Below, in pieces: positions 62,012-64,000 of a stretch of DNA of 64,000 bases (its first letter is position 1; each line of letters opens with the position of its first letter). Below the pieces are notes generated by a model. It did not search any database. It was not told where the DNA came from and saw nothing but the letters and a program-made list of their open reading frames with translations. A program made the position numbers and the translations under genes. The stretch spans positions 310,001 through 374,000 of the forward strand of contig NZ_JAINUY010000007.1 of NCBI RefSeq assembly GCF_020026915.1, given 5' to 3'. Source of the DNA: Flavobacterium potami. GTDB lineage: Bacteria > Bacteroidota > Bacteroidia > Flavobacteriales > Flavobacteriaceae.

Positions 62012-64000
62012 TAAATAATCTGTTTTTTGTTTTTTCTATAATAAAAATATAAAGAAGAAAATCCAATAATAAGCAGCACCCATTCATAAGGTTCAGGTAC
62101 AGATCCGTCATTGTTAATAGAAGCATTTCCCAATGTGTTTACATTCTGCTCGATTCCGTTTTTCTTATAATCTTTATCGGTTTCAAGTACGATTAAAGAA
62201 GAAATCGGAGTAACAATATTGGCGTCTTTTGCTAATTCTACATATTGGTTTTTTGAAATAGTATCTCCTTGTATTTTAATTTGTTCTTGTAATACTTTTC
62301 CAAAAGCATACATTCTGTAAATATGATTTGGCCCGTTGCTTTTTAAGCTGTCAGTATATGCTTTTTGGTGAATTGAAATTAAAGCAGGCTCAATATTTAC
62401 AACATTTTCCTCTTCTTTAAATAAAGGAAACTGATGCTCATTTACCATTTTTAGACAGTTGTTTAAGTTTGTTTGAAAGTATTCGACATACTTCTGTTCT
62501 TTCGCAGTCTGCCAAAACGGATTGATGTCGGGGCTGATATTTATAACTTTTATATCTCGTTGTTTTGTGTTCTTTTTAATTTTTTTAAAATAATTAGATT
62601 CTTCAAGGTCTTCGAAATTTGCAGAAAAAGTCCCCGATTTTGTTATGATCAAACTGTTTTTGGTTAATTTATAAAGTGGTAATAAAGAATAATGATAGTT
62701 CTCAAAATCTTGCTGGATAGCTTTGAAATTCTCTTTATTAATTTCTTTTTTATGCCCATTAATAAAAACGAAGATATTTTTTCTGTCAAGATTTACAACA
62801 GATTCAATTTGTTTCGTTGTCCACTTATCATTTAGGTCCAGAATAATTTCAGAAGGAGTGAAGCGAGTCAATGTTTTTTGAATTTCACGCACTTCGTAAA
62901 CTTTGTTTTTCCATACAAAAGAGCTATGATTGATTTTGCTCAAAGGTATATTGGCTTCCCAATCATCCAGTCCTTTAGATTGATTCATGTAAAAGCCTTT
63001 TTCCAGTTCAAAATCTTTAGAAGTTTCTATTGAAGTATTCCCTACTGTTTGTATTCTTGAAATGGTCTCAGCATTTGAAATGTTTGGTCCTTCTATGGAA
63101 AGACTTTGGTATTTCAATTTGTTGTCTTCGACTTTCAGTGGAGTTGTAAAACCACATTTAAATGTTCTGGGATTGATTTTATTTACTGGAAAAACCTTCA
63201 CGACAACTTTGTTGCCTTCTCGCCATTGCATTAAGGAAGGATCTCGATATTCTACTCCAACAATTTGATTGTATGCTTTTTTAGCTTTTTCTTTAGTAGT
63301 TAAAACACCTTTGCGTTCTACACCATTAACCCAAAGTGAAAGTGAAGTGGCAACTGAACCTTCCGGTAATTGAAAGGAATAAATTGCTTCTTTGTTACTC
63401 AAAGTCTTATTGTGACATTCGATATTCATTGTGATTTCCGTATAAGCTAGTCGAGAATCAGGATAAATTTTTACATCTTCTTTGATAGATTTGGTAAAAA
63501 TCTGGTCTCCGCTCCAGAGATGTTCTTCGGTTTCTAATCGTTTGTTGAAGTTTGATTTTAGAATGTTTATTCTGTCATCGTTATTAATATTTAGGTCTTT
63601 GCAGAATAAATAGGCAATACTTATAAAGGGATTATGAGCTTTAGTCTCATTAAATTGTTGTTTGCTGAATGAACCAAAGCCGTCAAATGAAAAGAATTTA
63701 TCGATATCAATATATACGATGTTTTTCTTTAGTAGAATTTCATTGAAAAAATTAGGCTTTATATTCTGTGAAATGGAAATGTAAGTGGGTAAATCAGTTT
63801 CTGTCTCGAAAGAATTCATTTTAATGATTTCTGAAATTTTTTTGCTTTCTATAACCAATCCAATTGTAAAAACTAGAAAGCCAACCAATATCGTTGAAAA
63901 ACCGGCGCAAAAGGAAATGAAATAATATCTGTTTTTGGGCAAGTATAAAAGAATACTCAATGTATGAATAACTAAAATAATTGCTGGAACCAAACCATAA
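62011..64000 (-). CDS. XrtN system VIT domain protein (5' end outside the window)
   Basis: At least 660 residues; the frame continues past position 64000 and no in-frame ATG is seen near the edge. N-terminal visible part has membrane helices (HTLSILLYL, FSTILVGFLVFTIGLVI), then a VIT domain (about 180-300, EAIYSFQLPEGSVATSLSLW, TTKEKAKKAYNQIVG, RTFKCGFTTPL). The C-terminus is a sorting tail: VPEPYEW (PEP motif), a membrane helix WVLLIIGFSSLYFYY, and a basic end RKNKKQ, as expected for an exosortase substrate. It sits directly before xrtN, in the known XrtN arrangement. The function of the VIT protein is not known. Confidence 0.88.
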   Translation of the reverse strand, partial: YGLVPAIILVIHTLSILLYLPKNRYYFISFCAGFSTILVGFLVFTIGLVIESKKISEIIKMNSFETETDLPTYISISQNIKPNFFNEILLKKNIVYIDIDKFFSFDGFGSFSKQQFNETKAHNPFISIAYLFCKDLNINNDDRINILKSNFNKRLETEEHLWSGDQIFTKSIKEDVKIYPDSRLAYTEITMNIECHNKTLSNKEAIYSFQLPEGSVATSLSLWVNGVERKGVLTTKEKAKKAYNQIVGVEYRDPSLMQWREGNKVVVKVFPVNKINPRTFKCGFTTPLKVEDNKLKYQSLSIEGPNISNAETISRIQTVGNTSIETSKDFELEKGFYMNQSKGLDDWEANIPLSKINHSSFVWKNKVYEVREIQKTLTRFTPSEIILDLNDKWTTKQIESVVNLDRKNIFVFINGHKKEINKENFKAIQQDFENYHYSLLPLYKLTKNSLIITKSGTFSANFEDLEESNYFKKIKKNTKQRDIKVINISPDINPFWQTAKEQKYVEYFQTNLNNCLKMVNEHQFPLFKEEENVVNIEPALISIHQKAYTDSLKSNGPNHIYRMYAFGKVLQEQIKIQGDTISKNQYVELAKDANIVTPISSLIVLETDKDYKKNGIEQNVNTLGNASINNDGSVPEPYEWVLLIIGFSSLYFYYRKNKKQII

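Noticed and set aside
1..64000. CRISPR arrays, prophage or transposases
   Set aside because: No regularly spaced repeats of 25-40 nt and no cas, phage or transposase genes were found.

Overview
The window is chromosomal DNA from a Bacteroidota, most likely the genus Flavobacterium. The DNA is AT-rich and most genes end in TAA. It carries SusC/SusD-type outer-membrane proteins, DUF2851, DUF5522 and DUF3467 proteins, and an exosortase N/VIT pair. Several genes are preceded by the Bacteroidota promoter form (TTG, about 19 nt, TAnnTTTG), while Shine-Dalgarno sequences are almost absent except in front of rpsU. No prophage, insertion sequence, plasmid or CRISPR array is visible.

Layout. 1-8.7 kb: the 5' end of hutU (histidine breakdown), a 2-hydroxyacid dehydrogenase, small proteins, a PLP-dependent desulfhydrase/deaminase, a LysM glucosaminidase lipoprotein, hemL, a large secreted zinc protease and a small periplasmic Spy-like protein. 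9-15.2 kb: a nitrate reduction operon with a NarK transporter, a cytochrome-b-like membrane subunit interrupted by an in-frame TGA, a molybdenum enzyme, a four-cluster ferredoxin, a Tat-exported Rieske protein and a small membrane protein. 15.2-23.2 kb: a D-lactate-type dehydrogenase, lipoproteins, lysS, lipB and rnhB. 23.6-30.5 kb: a SusCD pair and a putative porin. 30.5-38 kb: a cystathionine beta-synthase-like enzyme, an exonuclease, DUF2851, PspC, an amino acid permease, a helix-hairpin-helix protein and an acyl-CoA dehydrogenase.

38-53.4 kb is the core translation/transcription locus: rpsU, xer recombinase, hpf, tRNA-Thr, tRNA-Tyr, tRNA-Thr, tuf, tRNA-Trp, secE, nusG, rplKAJL, rpoB, rpoC and DUF3467. 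53.4-64 kb: a candidate small RNA, a cysteine-motif membrane protein, prfC, an alpha-amylase that resembles hyperthermophilic archaeal enzymes, a SurA/PpiC-type isomerase, a MoxR ATPase, and an exosortase N gene (its frame also broken by a TGA) next to its VIT-domain partner, which runs off the window.

The most notable points are the two genes with intact coding sense on both sides of an in-frame TGA, a periplasmic insert in NarK that looks like a lipoyl-type barrel, a 95-nt multi-hairpin intergenic element at 16868-16962 and a related palindrome cluster at 426-651, short-word intergenic hairpins, three phased TTGTTAA repeats upstream of susC, a 281-nt structured rpoB-rpoC spacer, the strong Shine-Dalgarno of rpsU, and the archaeal-like amylase. 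All family assignments come from reading motifs; no database search was run.
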